Source: an uncultured Pseudoflavonifractor sp. (GTDB lineage: Bacteria; Bacillota; Clostridia; Oscillospirales; Oscillospiraceae). Taken from it: a stretch of 64,000 bases of DNA. The number at the start of each line of letters is the position of its first letter. Within the stretch, counting starts at the first letter, position 1. The notes beneath the pieces were generated by a model. It worked only from the letters and a program-made list of their open reading frames with translations. It did no database searches and was not told where the DNA came from. The position numbers and the translations under genes are program-made. Below are positions 40,630-48,893 of this stretch, one piece after another. The stretch spans positions 62,001 to 126,000 of the forward strand of contig CANSYW010000003.1 of assembly GCA_947651395.1 (NCBI GenBank), in the 5' to 3' direction.

Positions 40630-43389
40630 TTAAGGTTTTGTCATATCCGAGTATAAGCGCATCAGTTCCGCTACGCAGGTGGCTTCGGTCATGGTTTTTA
40701 CGTCGAAACCATAGGCCCGCATGACGGCTTTATCATTTTCTTGATGGGCCTTGCGAAGCTCCGGGGGCATGGTGGTCTCGTCGTAGAGGTCGGCAAGGCT
40801 GGAATCGGGATATAATGCCCGGGCGTCCAGAATGGCTTGGGCGGTCTGCTCGATTTTAGCCCGCTGTTCCTCCGTAGGAGTGGGCCAAGGAAAATTGTTG
40901 TAGACATTTGTGATAGTATAACGATAATCGCTTTTTAAGCGACCACAAACTGTACGCATCCAAGCGTTGCTTACATTGCTCGTAAGTATTCCAAAATGAT
41001 ACAAAGTTGCATCAGGCAACATTTGCACAAGGTTTGTCGTGATGACAGAACAAGGCAGAAACCCAATCGGAATGTATCGTCTCCTCTCACTGGAGGTAAG
41101 CGGAACAATCAAATAATTGCCTGTCGTTGGCTGACGAATTTCTCCAAAAAGACTTGGTGTATCCGCAAGTTTCGCAGTTGCTCCTCGCTTGCTGTTTTCC
41201 CGCATCTCTTGTACTGCCTGTATACGTTTCATAACGGTTGGCATTTTTCGTAAATCTGCTGGATTTGCACCAACAAGCCACAAGCAATATCGTTTTAAGC
41301 CGTTAATAAATTCGCGTGAACCAACTAATTGACGAATGTATTTTTGGGCTTCCGGCTCTTCCCTCAAAAAAGATTCTAAATCGTCAGCCTCAATAATCAA
41401 ATTGCCATCATCAATAGGGGTGTTTCCAAATACCATCTCAGGAACGTCGCATATAGGTTTCTTTCGGTTTTCAATGAATACATTATCACCATCGAAAAGA
41501 TAGGCGTTAATATTCTTTGCTATCTGGGGCCTATCTGATGAATATATTACCTTTGGTCTGTCATTAGGTGCAACACTGAATCCTACAATGACACAATGAA
41601 CATGGGCTTTGATTTTTGCCTCACTGTCCCAGCGGAATGTCCGATGGGCAAAGTCAATGTGTACCCCCGAATCAAAGAGCGGCTTCCACAGATTCGCCAC
41701 GGACTCGCCTTGACAAACGGAGTTGGTGGACACCAGAGCAGAGCGAATCTCTGTGCCCTCCATCAGCTCCGCCGCCTTCTTATACCAGCAGGACACATAG
41801 TCTAAATTCCCGGCGTTCTTCCAGCCGGGAAAGACGGCGTTCAAATCATCCTTTTGAGCCGTGTCCATCATCCTTGCGCCCACAAAAGGTGGATTGCCCA
41901 TAATGTAGTTGAGTTTTGACTTCGGGACAACACTTTCCCAGTCCAGCCGCAGGGCGTTACCCTCGGTGATGTTGGCGTAGGATTTGAGGGGGAGGAAATC
42001 AAGGGACATTTGCACCACGTCCTCGGTCTCCTTCATCATCTGGCTTTCCGCGATCCACAATGCGGTCTTTGCCACCGTCACGGCAAAGTCGTTTATCTCT
42101 ATCCCATAGAATTGCCCGATGGATACCTTGATGGGGTTGCCGAAGTCCATAATAATTTGGCCCCGGTTCAATTCGGAAATGACCTCGTTTTCCAGCCGCC
42201 GCAGGGAGAGGTAGGTCTCTGTCAGGAAGTTTCCGCTCCCGCAGGCCGGGTCAAGGAAGGTCAGAGAGGCCAGCTTCTTCTGGTAGGCTTCCAGCTTTCC
42301 ACGGCGGGTCTTTTCCACCGCTGTGGCCTTGATTTCCTCCAGCTCGGCCCTCAACTCGTCTAGGAACAGGGGGTCTATGACCTTGTGGATGTTCTCAATG
42401 CTGGTATAGTGCATCCCACCGCTCCGGCGGGTCTCCGGGTTCAACGTGCTTTCAAACACGGCTCCAAAAATGGTAGGGCTGATATTGCTCCAGTCGAAGT
42501 CCTCACTGGCCTTGTGAAGAATGAGGCCGACAATGGCTTCATCCAGCCGGGGGATGATGATATTCTCATCTGCAAACAGGCCGCCGTTGACGTAGGGGAA
42601 GGCCAGCAGGTCATCGTCCAGGTAAGGGTCCCGGTCCTCCACCTTCGTATCAAGAATCTTGAACAGGTTGATAAGAGCCAAACGTGGCTCGGCAGTGTGG
42701 GCCTTTAGGTAGTCGTGGAACATGAGCCGATGGCCGAATATCCCGGCGTCCTCGGCGTACAGGCAGAACACCAGACGAACACACAGGGCGTTCAGGCTCT
42801 TGAGGGTTTCCGGGTCGCCGGGGTCTTTGTATTGCTTCAAAAGAGCGTCATAGAGCACCCCCACAAGCTGACCGGCTTGCAGGGAAATTTCCATTTCCTT
42901 TTTTATATTCTCATTGCCCATATCCACCAGAAAGGCGAGGCGGTGGTATTCCTTTTCCAGATTTTTTAGCAGGACAGTTTCCGGCTCGTCATTGGGCCGG
43001 TCCATGTCGTGTATCTCAAAGCTCTGGAAGTTGCAGACCACGATCCAGCGGGGATTCTCGCTGTGGGGCAGGTTCCCCGCATAGCGGCGGGCCTGCCCAT
43101 AGGGGGTAAGGGTGGAGCCGTCGGACTGCTTGTAGCCTTTTGCCAAGTCAATGTCCGCCCCCTTTTGCTCAATGAGAACATGGGTAGCGGAAATCAGACC
43201 GTCAATAAAGCTGGTGTGATCCAGCTTGACGGGGACTTCAAAGGAGATATACTTGTCTGGCTCTGCCACACCGTAGACCTTGGAAAGCAGGGCCGTCCAG
43301 AAAAGAGCGGTCTCCTGCTTTTCATCACCCCGTCCCTTCCAGTCGGCGGCGAATTGTTTTGCGGCGGCTCTCTGCTCGGCGGCTGTCAT
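40630..43389 (-). CDS. MmeI-type (type IIL) fused restriction endonuclease/adenine methyltransferase
   Basis: N-terminal D...EXK (FIDGLISATHVLIEQKGADI), methyltransferase FLDPACGSGNFL and NPPFVG motifs, long C-terminal specificity region; 919 aa. Confidence 0.88.
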   Translation of the reverse strand: MTAAEQRAAAKQFAADWKGRGDEKQETALFWTALLSKVYGVAEPDKYISFEVPVKLDHTSFIDGLISATHVLIEQKGADIDLAKGYKQSDGSTLTPYGQARRYAGNLPHSENPRWIVVCNFQSFEIHDMDRPNDEPETVLLKNLEKEYHRLAFLVDMGNENIKKEMEISLQAGQLVGVLYDALLKQYKDPGDPETLKSLNALCVRLVFCLYAEDAGIFGHRLMFHDYLKAHTAEPRLALINLFKILDTKVEDRDPYLDDDLLAFPYVNGGLFADENIIIPRLDEAIVGLILHKASEDFDWSNISPTIFGAVFESTLNPETRRSGGMHYTSIENIHKVIDPLFLDELRAELEEIKATAVEKTRRGKLEAYQKKLASLTFLDPACGSGNFLTETYLSLRRLENEVISELNRGQIIMDFGNPIKVSIGQFYGIEINDFAVTVAKTALWIAESQMMKETEDVVQMSLDFLPLKSYANITEGNALRLDWESVVPKSKLNYIMGNPPFVGARMMDTAQKDDLNAVFPGWKNAGNLDYVSCWYKKAAELMEGTEIRSALVSTNSVCQGESVANLWKPLFDSGVHIDFAHRTFRWDSEAKIKAHVHCVIVGFSVAPNDRPKVIYSSDRPQIAKNINAYLFDGDNVFIENRKKPICDVPEMVFGNTPIDDGNLIIEADDLESFLREEPEAQKYIRQLVGSREFINGLKRYCLWLVGANPADLRKMPTVMKRIQAVQEMRENSKRGATAKLADTPSLFGEIRQPTTGNYLIVPLTSSERRRYIPIGFLPCSVITTNLVQMLPDATLYHFGILTSNVSNAWMRTVCGRLKSDYRYTITNVYNNFPWPTPTEEQRAKIEQTAQAILDARALYPDSSLADLYDETTMPPELRKAHQENDKAVMRAYGFDVKTMTEATCVAELMRLYSDMTKP

Positions 43390-43420
43390 GGGAATCCCCT
43401 CCCCTCATGTGGATAAAAGC

Positions 43421-43426
43421 ATTATA
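43421..43426 (-). promoter_or_regulatory. Extended -10 promoter element for the RM gene
   Basis: Minus strand TGTTATAAT upstream of GAGGGGAGGGG RBS and ATG 43389; -35 weak. Confidence 0.45.
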
Positions 43427-43482
43427 ACATATCTTGTTGAAGATTGGTATATCGAAAACCACAAACGACCAGTCAATGATTT

Positions 43483-43938
43483 CGCCAGCATGGAGTTTTG
43501 ACAGCAAAACTCCGCTTGTTAGGGGCGAGGCCCCTAATACCCCCGGTAGCACAGAGGCGGAAGGCGGTCAAGGGTATACAAGCGGGCTACGCCCGCCCTT
43601 GAGCGCCTTCCACCTCTGTGCTTTTCTGTCACTAAGGGCGGCAAGGCCGCAAAGCGGCTTGCCGCCCTTCTCTCTACTGGTTCGGAAATTGCGTCTCCAT
43701 TTGAGACATAAAAATGTACCTCAATTTGAGGTACATTTCTGCCTGAATAAAAAAAGGGCCCGCAGCCGCACCGCGGCCTGCTCGCCTTAGTTACCGAAAA
43801 AGCAGAGGAGACAATGGAAGTCAAGGGCGGGCGAAGCCCGCTTGTAACACCCTTGACTTCCGTTGTCCCCTCTGCTATGGGGTTTTAGGGGCGTTAGCCC
43901 CTAACCAGTGAATTTGTACTACAAATTCCATGCTGGCG
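43483..43938. repeat. ~456 bp inverted-repeat island with nested hairpins (candidate oriT-like or MITE-like region)
   Basis: Ends CGCCAGCATGGA / TCCATGCTGGCG; arms share TTAGGGGC..GCCCCTAA and TCAAGGGT..TACAAGCGGGCT.CGCCCGCCCTTGA; long stems 43549-43621, 43634-43669, 43801-43876. Confidence 0.85.
43718..43732. repeat. Palindrome ACCTCAATTTGAGGT, copy 2 (within perfect palindrome 43712-43738)
   Basis: AAATGTACCTCAATTTGAGGTACATTT; related GTCTCCATTTGAGAC at 43693-43707. Confidence 0.8.
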
Positions 43939-44109
43939 CGGACTTTGACGATATCATTTGCGTTGTAATAGCTGAGAATGTGTACTTAACCATTCCCAAA
44001 TGTGTATTGCTGAATACTACCCAAAAACACGCTCAAACAGGTGTGCAGACACCGCTTAGATCCAGTTATATCAATGCTTTTCGGTCTGTGTGTTAAGAGA
44101 TACCATCCA

Positions 44110-44948
44110 TAGGTCATTAGCAATACTTTATTGACAGCGGCGCCGATGGCGGCGAAGTCGTGCCCCTCATAGAGGGCGCCCCGTTGGTCGGCGGAGGTCT
44201 TGGGCGCAAGGGCGGCGATGACGGGATAGCCCAGGGGGTTGAGCCGCCGGGTCAGAGCGCGCAGGAAGGCTGCATATCGCGGGGCGTCCTCGGCGAAGAC
44301 ATATTCAAAGTCCACGTCCAGACCGCTGTAGCCCTTTTCACGAAGCTTGACGATAATATTGTCGGTGAGCTTCTCCTGAAGCTGGGGATCGTTGAGGAGG
44401 AGGTGGGCCAGTTCATTGGAAAAGCTACCCTCCTCGGTGAGGGTAGACAGATGCATGAGAGGGGCCACCGAAAAGCGCCGGGCGGAGGTGATGAGCCGTG
44501 CGTCCTCAGGTTCCACCAGAGTTCCGGAGGGTGTGAACCCATAGGTGAAGGGGGTCAGATAGGTCAGATAGGGGAGGGTGGAGAGGAGGAGCTCATCACT
44601 GATATAGGGGTATGCATAGGCGTTGACAGAGATGAGGGGGCCGGGCTCCTGCTGATAGGAGATAACGATGGTCTCTCCGGGCCAGATCTCACTGCGCCCT
44701 GTGAGGATGGGGTTATTCTGAAAGAGCTGGCGCAGGCTCACGCCGTACTCCTGGGCGATGGCGGTGAGGGTCTCGCCGGGGCGGACCGTGTGGGTGACCC
44801 TGGGGAAGCGGATCACCAGAGCCTGCCCCGCCACCAGGCGCTCAGGGCGTTCCAGGCCGTTGTCCAGGGCGATCTGAGACATGGGGACGCCGTATTCCAA
44901 AGCGATAGAATAGAGGGAGTCTCCCGGCCTTACCACATGGATCTCCAT
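44110..44948 (-). pseudogene. 5' part of split sleL/yaaH-like gene: two LysM domains plus start of GH18 domain
   Basis: MEIHVVRPGDSLYSIALEYGVP (LysM1), THTVRPGETLTAIAQEYGVS (LysM2), GYSGLDVDFEYVFAED (GH18), NKVLLMTY then divergence into element sequence. Confidence 0.92.
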
Positions 44949-44952
44949 AGGC

Positions 44953-45693
44953 TCACACCAGAGTGATGAAGTCGCCGTAGGCCCAGCCCACTACGCCTTC
45001 ATAGCGTACCACATACCAGTCACGGTACTGGTTGATGACGGTCAGTCGCGCTCCGTTGGGGGCCTGGGTCACCACATAGGAGGATACGCTGGGCTTATCC
45101 CGGAGATTCAGATTGCCCCAGTTCACGTCCACCACGCCTTCCCGGTAGGGGACAGGGGAGAGGAAGGGGGTGCCGAAATACTCCGTCAGGGACAAAACAA
45201 TGTTTCGGGCGGCGGTCTCGATGTTGTCCTTGATCCATGCCGCGTCATCTCTGTTGTCGTGGTAGCCCAGCTCAATGAAGACAGAGGGGGCGATGGGCTT
45301 GGTGACCTCGCCGATGGTGGTGGAGGGTTCGGCACGTACATCGTTGGGCAGCGGGTAGATCTCCTTGAGCCCGTCCACGATCATGGTGGCTGCCCGCTTT
45401 CCCTGCTGACTGCCGGGATAATAGAAGACGATGATCCCCCGTTTTTGCCCGTAGAGGCCCTCAGGGGCTGCGTTGGAGTGAAGGGCCAGGTGGAGGTCAT
45501 AGCTGCCTTGATTGGACTGCCGGATGGAGGAGGCGGCGGTCATCTGGGGGGTGTTTCTGGTATAACGGATCCCGGAGGCGGTGAGGTAGGGGACCATGGC
45601 GTCGGCCAGTCGGTTCATCCACTCCTCCTCGGTGCCGCCGTTGACATAGAGGTTTCTCTCCTGGGTGGAGGGTGAAAGATATATGATGGGCAT
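44953..45693 (-). CDS. N-acetylmuramoyl-L-alanine amidase (Amidase_3) with C-terminal SH3 domain
   Basis: DLHLALHSNAAPEGLYGQKRG, VFIELGYHDNRDDAAWI; C-terminal NLRDKPSVSSYVV SH3; 4 bp upstream of the split sleL-like gene. Confidence 0.9.
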   Translation of the reverse strand: MPIIYLSPSTQERNLYVNGGTEEEWMNRLADAMVPYLTASGIRYTRNTPQMTAASSIRQSNQGSYDLHLALHSNAAPEGLYGQKRGIIVFYYPGSQQGKRAATMIVDGLKEIYPLPNDVRAEPSTTIGEVTKPIAPSVFIELGYHDNRDDAAWIKDNIETAARNIVLSLTEYFGTPFLSPVPYREGVVDVNWGNLNLRDKPSVSSYVVTQAPNGARLTVINQYRDWYVVRYEGVVGWAYGDFITLV

Positions 45694-45796
45694 ATGGATA
45701 CCTCCTTTTTGTTTATCCTATGCCCTCCCTGAGAAAGGGGTGCGGCGCATAGGACAAGGCCGGGGGGCCATATCCTTACAAAAAGGAGGGGCGGCC

Positions 45797-46066
45797 ATGG
45801 ATACCAGAGTGGGAGAGCTGCGGTGCAAGGAGGTCATCAACGTGACCGACGGCAGTCGGTACGGCTATGTGGGGGATGCGGAGGTGGATCTGGAGACCGG
45901 GCAGATCCGCACCCTCATCGTTCCCGGCAGGCTGCGGCTGTTCGGACTGCTGGGCCGGGAGGCGGAGCGGATCTTTCCCTGGTCGGCGGTCCGGCGCTTT
46001 GGTGAGGACATCATCCTGGTGGAGGCCGACGCCCCCCATCTTCCGTCCCGGCGGGGAAAGCGGTAG
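45797..46066 (+). CDS. YlmC/YmxH-family (PRC-barrel) sporulation protein
   Basis: MDTRVGELRCKEVINVTDGSRYGYVGDAEVDLETGQI; RBS AAGGAGGGG; start trimmed to 45797. Confidence 0.85.
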   Translation: MDTRVGELRCKEVINVTDGSRYGYVGDAEVDLETGQIRTLIVPGRLRLFGLLGREAERIFPWSAVRRFGEDIILVEADAPHLPSRRGKR

Positions 46067-46150
46067 CGCGGCGGAAAAATCTTGCGCATCGTGTCAGGAC
46101 TCGTTATAATAAGAAAAGTGCGAAAACCTACTTTTCGGGAGGAATTGCCC

Positions 46151-47983
46151 ATGTGTGGCATTGTTGGCTTTATCGGCGCCGAGGAGGCGGGCCCTATTCT
46201 TCTGGATGGGCTCTCCCGCCTGGAATATCGCGGCTATGACTCGGCAGGTCTGGCGATCTATGGCGCCGGACAGGGCCTTCAGGTGGTGAAGGCCAAAGGT
46301 CGGCTGAAGGTACTGTCCGATCTGACCCAGGGAGGCGCCGCGATCCATGGCTCGGTGGGACTGGGGCATACCCGCTGGGCCACCCATGGTGAACCGTCGG
46401 ACGTGAACTCCCACCCTCAGGTCTCCGGAGACGGACGCTTTGCCGTGGTGCACAACGGGATCATCGAAAACTATGTGGAGATCAAGGAGTTTCTGGAGCG
46501 CAAGGGCGTGAGGTTTGTCTCCCAGACCGATACCGAGGTAGTGGCCCAGCTGCTGGAATATTACTATACCGGTGATTTGCTGGGAGCGGTAAGCAAAGTG
46601 CTTCACCGCATCGACGGCGCCTATGCCTTTGGCATTATCTGCGCCGACTGCCCGGACAAGCTGGTAGCGGTGCGCAAGGACAGCCCCCTGATCCTGGGCC
46701 ATGGGGAGGGCTTCAACCTTCTGGCCAGCGATGTCACCGCCGTGATCAAGTATACCCGGGAGGTGAGCTACCTGGATGACGGAGAGGTGGCCGTACTCAC
46801 CACCGACGGCGTCCAGGTCTATGATGCCTATCTCCAGCCCACAGAGAAGGAACTGTGTCATGTGGACTGGGAGATCTCCGCCGCGGAGAAGGGCGGCTAT
46901 GAGCATTTTATGGCCAAGGAGATCATGGAGCAGCCCGAGGCCTTCCGCAAGACCGTATTTCCCAGGCTGAAGGACGGCCGGGTGGTGCTGGATGATCTCC
47001 ATTTCGACCAGGCCTACCTCAGGGGGATGGATAAGCTCTACGTCATCGCCTGCGGCTCCTCCTACCATGTGGGAATGGCGGCCAAGTACAATTTGGAAAA
47101 ACTCCTGCGCAAGCCGGTGGAGGTGACCCTGGCCTCCGAGTTCCGCTACTGCGACCCCATCGTTACGGAGAATACCCTGACTCTGGTCATCAGCCAGTCC
47201 GGCGAGACCATCGATACGCTGGCCGCCATGCGGGAGGCGAGGAGGCTTGGCGCCCGGGTGCTCTCTGTCGTCAATGTGGTGGGCTCCACCATCGCCCGGG
47301 AGTCCGACGACGTGATCTACACCTGGGCGGGGCCGGAGATCGCCGTGGCCACCACCAAGGCCTATTCCACCCAGTTGGCGGTGACCTACCTCGTCGGACT
47401 CTATTTTGCCGATCTGCTGGGTACCATTTCTCCGGAGGAGTATGAGGCCGTCGTCTCCGAATTGCTTTTGCTGCCCACCAAGCTGGAGGCGGTACTGGAG
47501 CAGCGGGAGCGCATTCAGTACATGGCCTCGCTCTATTTCAACCACCCGTCCATTTTCTTCATTGGCCGTAATCTGGACTACGCCGTGGGGCTGGAGGGCT
47601 CGCTGAAACTCAAGGAGATCTCCTATATCCACTCTGAGGCCTATGCCGCCGGAGAGCTCAAACACGGGACCATCTCCCTGATTGAACCGGGCACCCTGGT
47701 GGTGGCCCTGGCCAGCTATACGCCGCTGTTTGAAAAGCTGATGAGCAATGTGGTGGAGGTGAAGAGCCGGGGGGCCGACGTTCTGGGACTGACGGTGGAG
47801 AGCCGTGGCGACGATATGGCAAAAACGGTGGATCACACCATCCGGGTCCCCGATACCCATCCCATGCTCCTGCCCAGCCTGGATGTGCTGCCCCTCCAGC
47901 TGTTTGCCTACTATGTGGCCCTTCAGCGGGGCTGTGATATCGACAAGCCGCGGAACCTGGCCAAATCGGTGACGGTAGAATAA
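46151..47983 (+). CDS. glmS: Glutamine--fructose-6-phosphate aminotransferase (isomerizing)
   Basis: MCGIVGFIG N-terminal Cys nucleophile, GHTRWATHG, SQSGETIDTLAA, C-terminal DKPRNLAKSVTVE. Confidence 0.98.
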   Translation: MCGIVGFIGAEEAGPILLDGLSRLEYRGYDSAGLAIYGAGQGLQVVKAKGRLKVLSDLTQGGAAIHGSVGLGHTRWATHGEPSDVNSHPQVSGDGRFAVVHNGIIENYVEIKEFLERKGVRFVSQTDTEVVAQLLEYYYTGDLLGAVSKVLHRIDGAYAFGIICADCPDKLVAVRKDSPLILGHGEGFNLLASDVTAVIKYTREVSYLDDGEVAVLTTDGVQVYDAYLQPTEKELCHVDWEISAAEKGGYEHFMAKEIMEQPEAFRKTVFPRLKDGRVVLDDLHFDQAYLRGMDKLYVIACGSSYHVGMAAKYNLEKLLRKPVEVTLASEFRYCDPIVTENTLTLVISQSGETIDTLAAMREARRLGARVLSVVNVVGSTIARESDDVIYTWAGPEIAVATTKAYSTQLAVTYLVGLYFADLLGTISPEEYEAVVSELLLLPTKLEAVLEQRERIQYMASLYFNHPSIFFIGRNLDYAVGLEGSLKLKEISYIHSEAYAAGELKHGTISLIEPGTLVVALASYTPLFEKLMSNVVEVKSRGADVLGLTVESRGDDMAKTVDHTIRVPDTHPMLLPSLDVLPLQLFAYYVALQRGCDIDKPRNLAKSVTVE

Positions 47984-48124
47984 GGAAATTGAATGGAAAA
48001 GTTTTTGAAAAAAAGAGAAATTTACACTTGACAGGGCAAAGGTGATATGATATCTTATGAACATAAACAGGAATGATTACTGTTTAATCTGATGACATAA
48101 AATAATTTTAGGAGGTACATCAAT

Positions 48125-48664
48125 ATGAAATGGGTTTGTTCTGTTTGCGGCTACGTCTACGAGGGTCCTGAGGCTCCCGCTGTCTGTCCCGTTTGTAAGG
48201 CTCCCAAGGAGAAGTTTGTGCAGCAGGCCGGTGAGCGGACCTGGGCTGCCGAGCACGTGGTGGGCGTGGCCCAGGGCGCTCCCGAGGAGATCCTCCAGGG
48301 TCTGCGGGAGAACTTCCAGGGCGAGTGCACTGAGGTAGGTATGTACCTGGCCATGGCCCGTGTGGCCCACCGGGAGGGCTATCCCGAGATCGGCGAGTAC
48401 TGGCGCCGGGCCGCTCTGGAGGAGGCCGAGCACGCCGCCAAGTTTGCCGAGCTGTTGGGCGAGGTGCTCACCGACTCCACCAAGAAGAATCTGGAGATGC
48501 GGGTAGACGCCGAGTGCGGCGCCACCGAGGGTAAGTTCAAGCTGGCCAAGCTGGCCAAGGAGCTGAACCTGGACGCCATTCACGACACCGTCCACGAGAT
48601 GGCCCGGGATGAGGCCCGCCACGGCAAGGCCTTCGAGGGGCTGCTGAAGCGCTACTTCGGCTGA
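48125..48664 (+). CDS. Reverse-type rubrerythrin (N-terminal rubredoxin + ferritin-like domain)
   Basis: [25 protein letters not shown] then diiron motifs [24 protein letters not shown]. Confidence 0.92.
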   Translation: MKWVCSVCGYVYEGPEAPAVCPVCKAPKEKFVQQAGERTWAAEHVVGVAQGAPEEILQGLRENFQGECTEVGMYLAMARVAHREGYPEIGEYWRRAALEEAEHAAKFAELLGEVLTDSTKKNLEMRVDAECGATEGKFKLAKLAKELNLDAIHDTVHEMARDEARHGKAFEGLLKRYFG

Positions 48665-48682
48665 GAAAGGGCGTACGTGAGC

Positions 48683-48838
48683 ATGGATAAGTATGTCTGC
48701 CCCTGTGGCTATGTCTATGACCCCGCTGTAGGCGATCCCGACAACGGCATCGCCCCCGGTACCCCCTGGGAGGAAGTTCCCGAGAGCTGGGAGTGCCCCG
48801 TATGCGGCATGGGCAAGGACGTTTTCGAAAAGGAATAA
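48683..48838 (+). CDS. Rubredoxin-like protein (51 aa; absent from ORF track)
   Basis: [51 protein letters not shown]; two CxxC-type knuckles. Confidence 0.92.
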   Translation: MDKYVCPCGYVYDPAVGDPDNGIAPGTPWEEVPESWECPVCGMGKDVFEKE

Positions 48839-48846
48839 GAGATCAG

Positions 48847-48880
48847 AAAGGGCGGGGCCATCAGGCCCCGCCCTTTTTCT
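48847..48880 (+). terminator. Intrinsic terminator
   Basis: AAAGGGCGGGGCCATCAGGCCCCGCCCTTTTTCT. Confidence 0.88.
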
Positions 48881-48893
48881 ATCTTCACTTCGC

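Larger units (their letters stand above)
37838..44111. mobile_element. ~6.27 kb serine-recombinase integrative/intervening element inserted in sleL-like gene
   Basis: Encodes a large serine recombinase abutting one end; flanked by the two in-frame halves of one gene; TA shared at 37838-37839 and 44110-44111. Confidence 0.9.

Noticed and set aside
43434-43790. ORFs inside the inverted-repeat island (43434-43790 +, 43534-43824 -)
   Set aside because: The translations are by-products of palindromic DNA; no RBS and no plausible protein.
37831-44106. Shared 4-mer CCAT as the crossover/duplication core
   Set aside because: It would restore TYGWGY rather than the SleL-like TYEWGY and leaves attP less symmetric; the TA position explains both better.
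43986-44109. C-terminal extension YLLTHRPKSIDITGSKRC... on the 5' sleL part
   Set aside because: Read-through of element sequence past the junction, not native protein.
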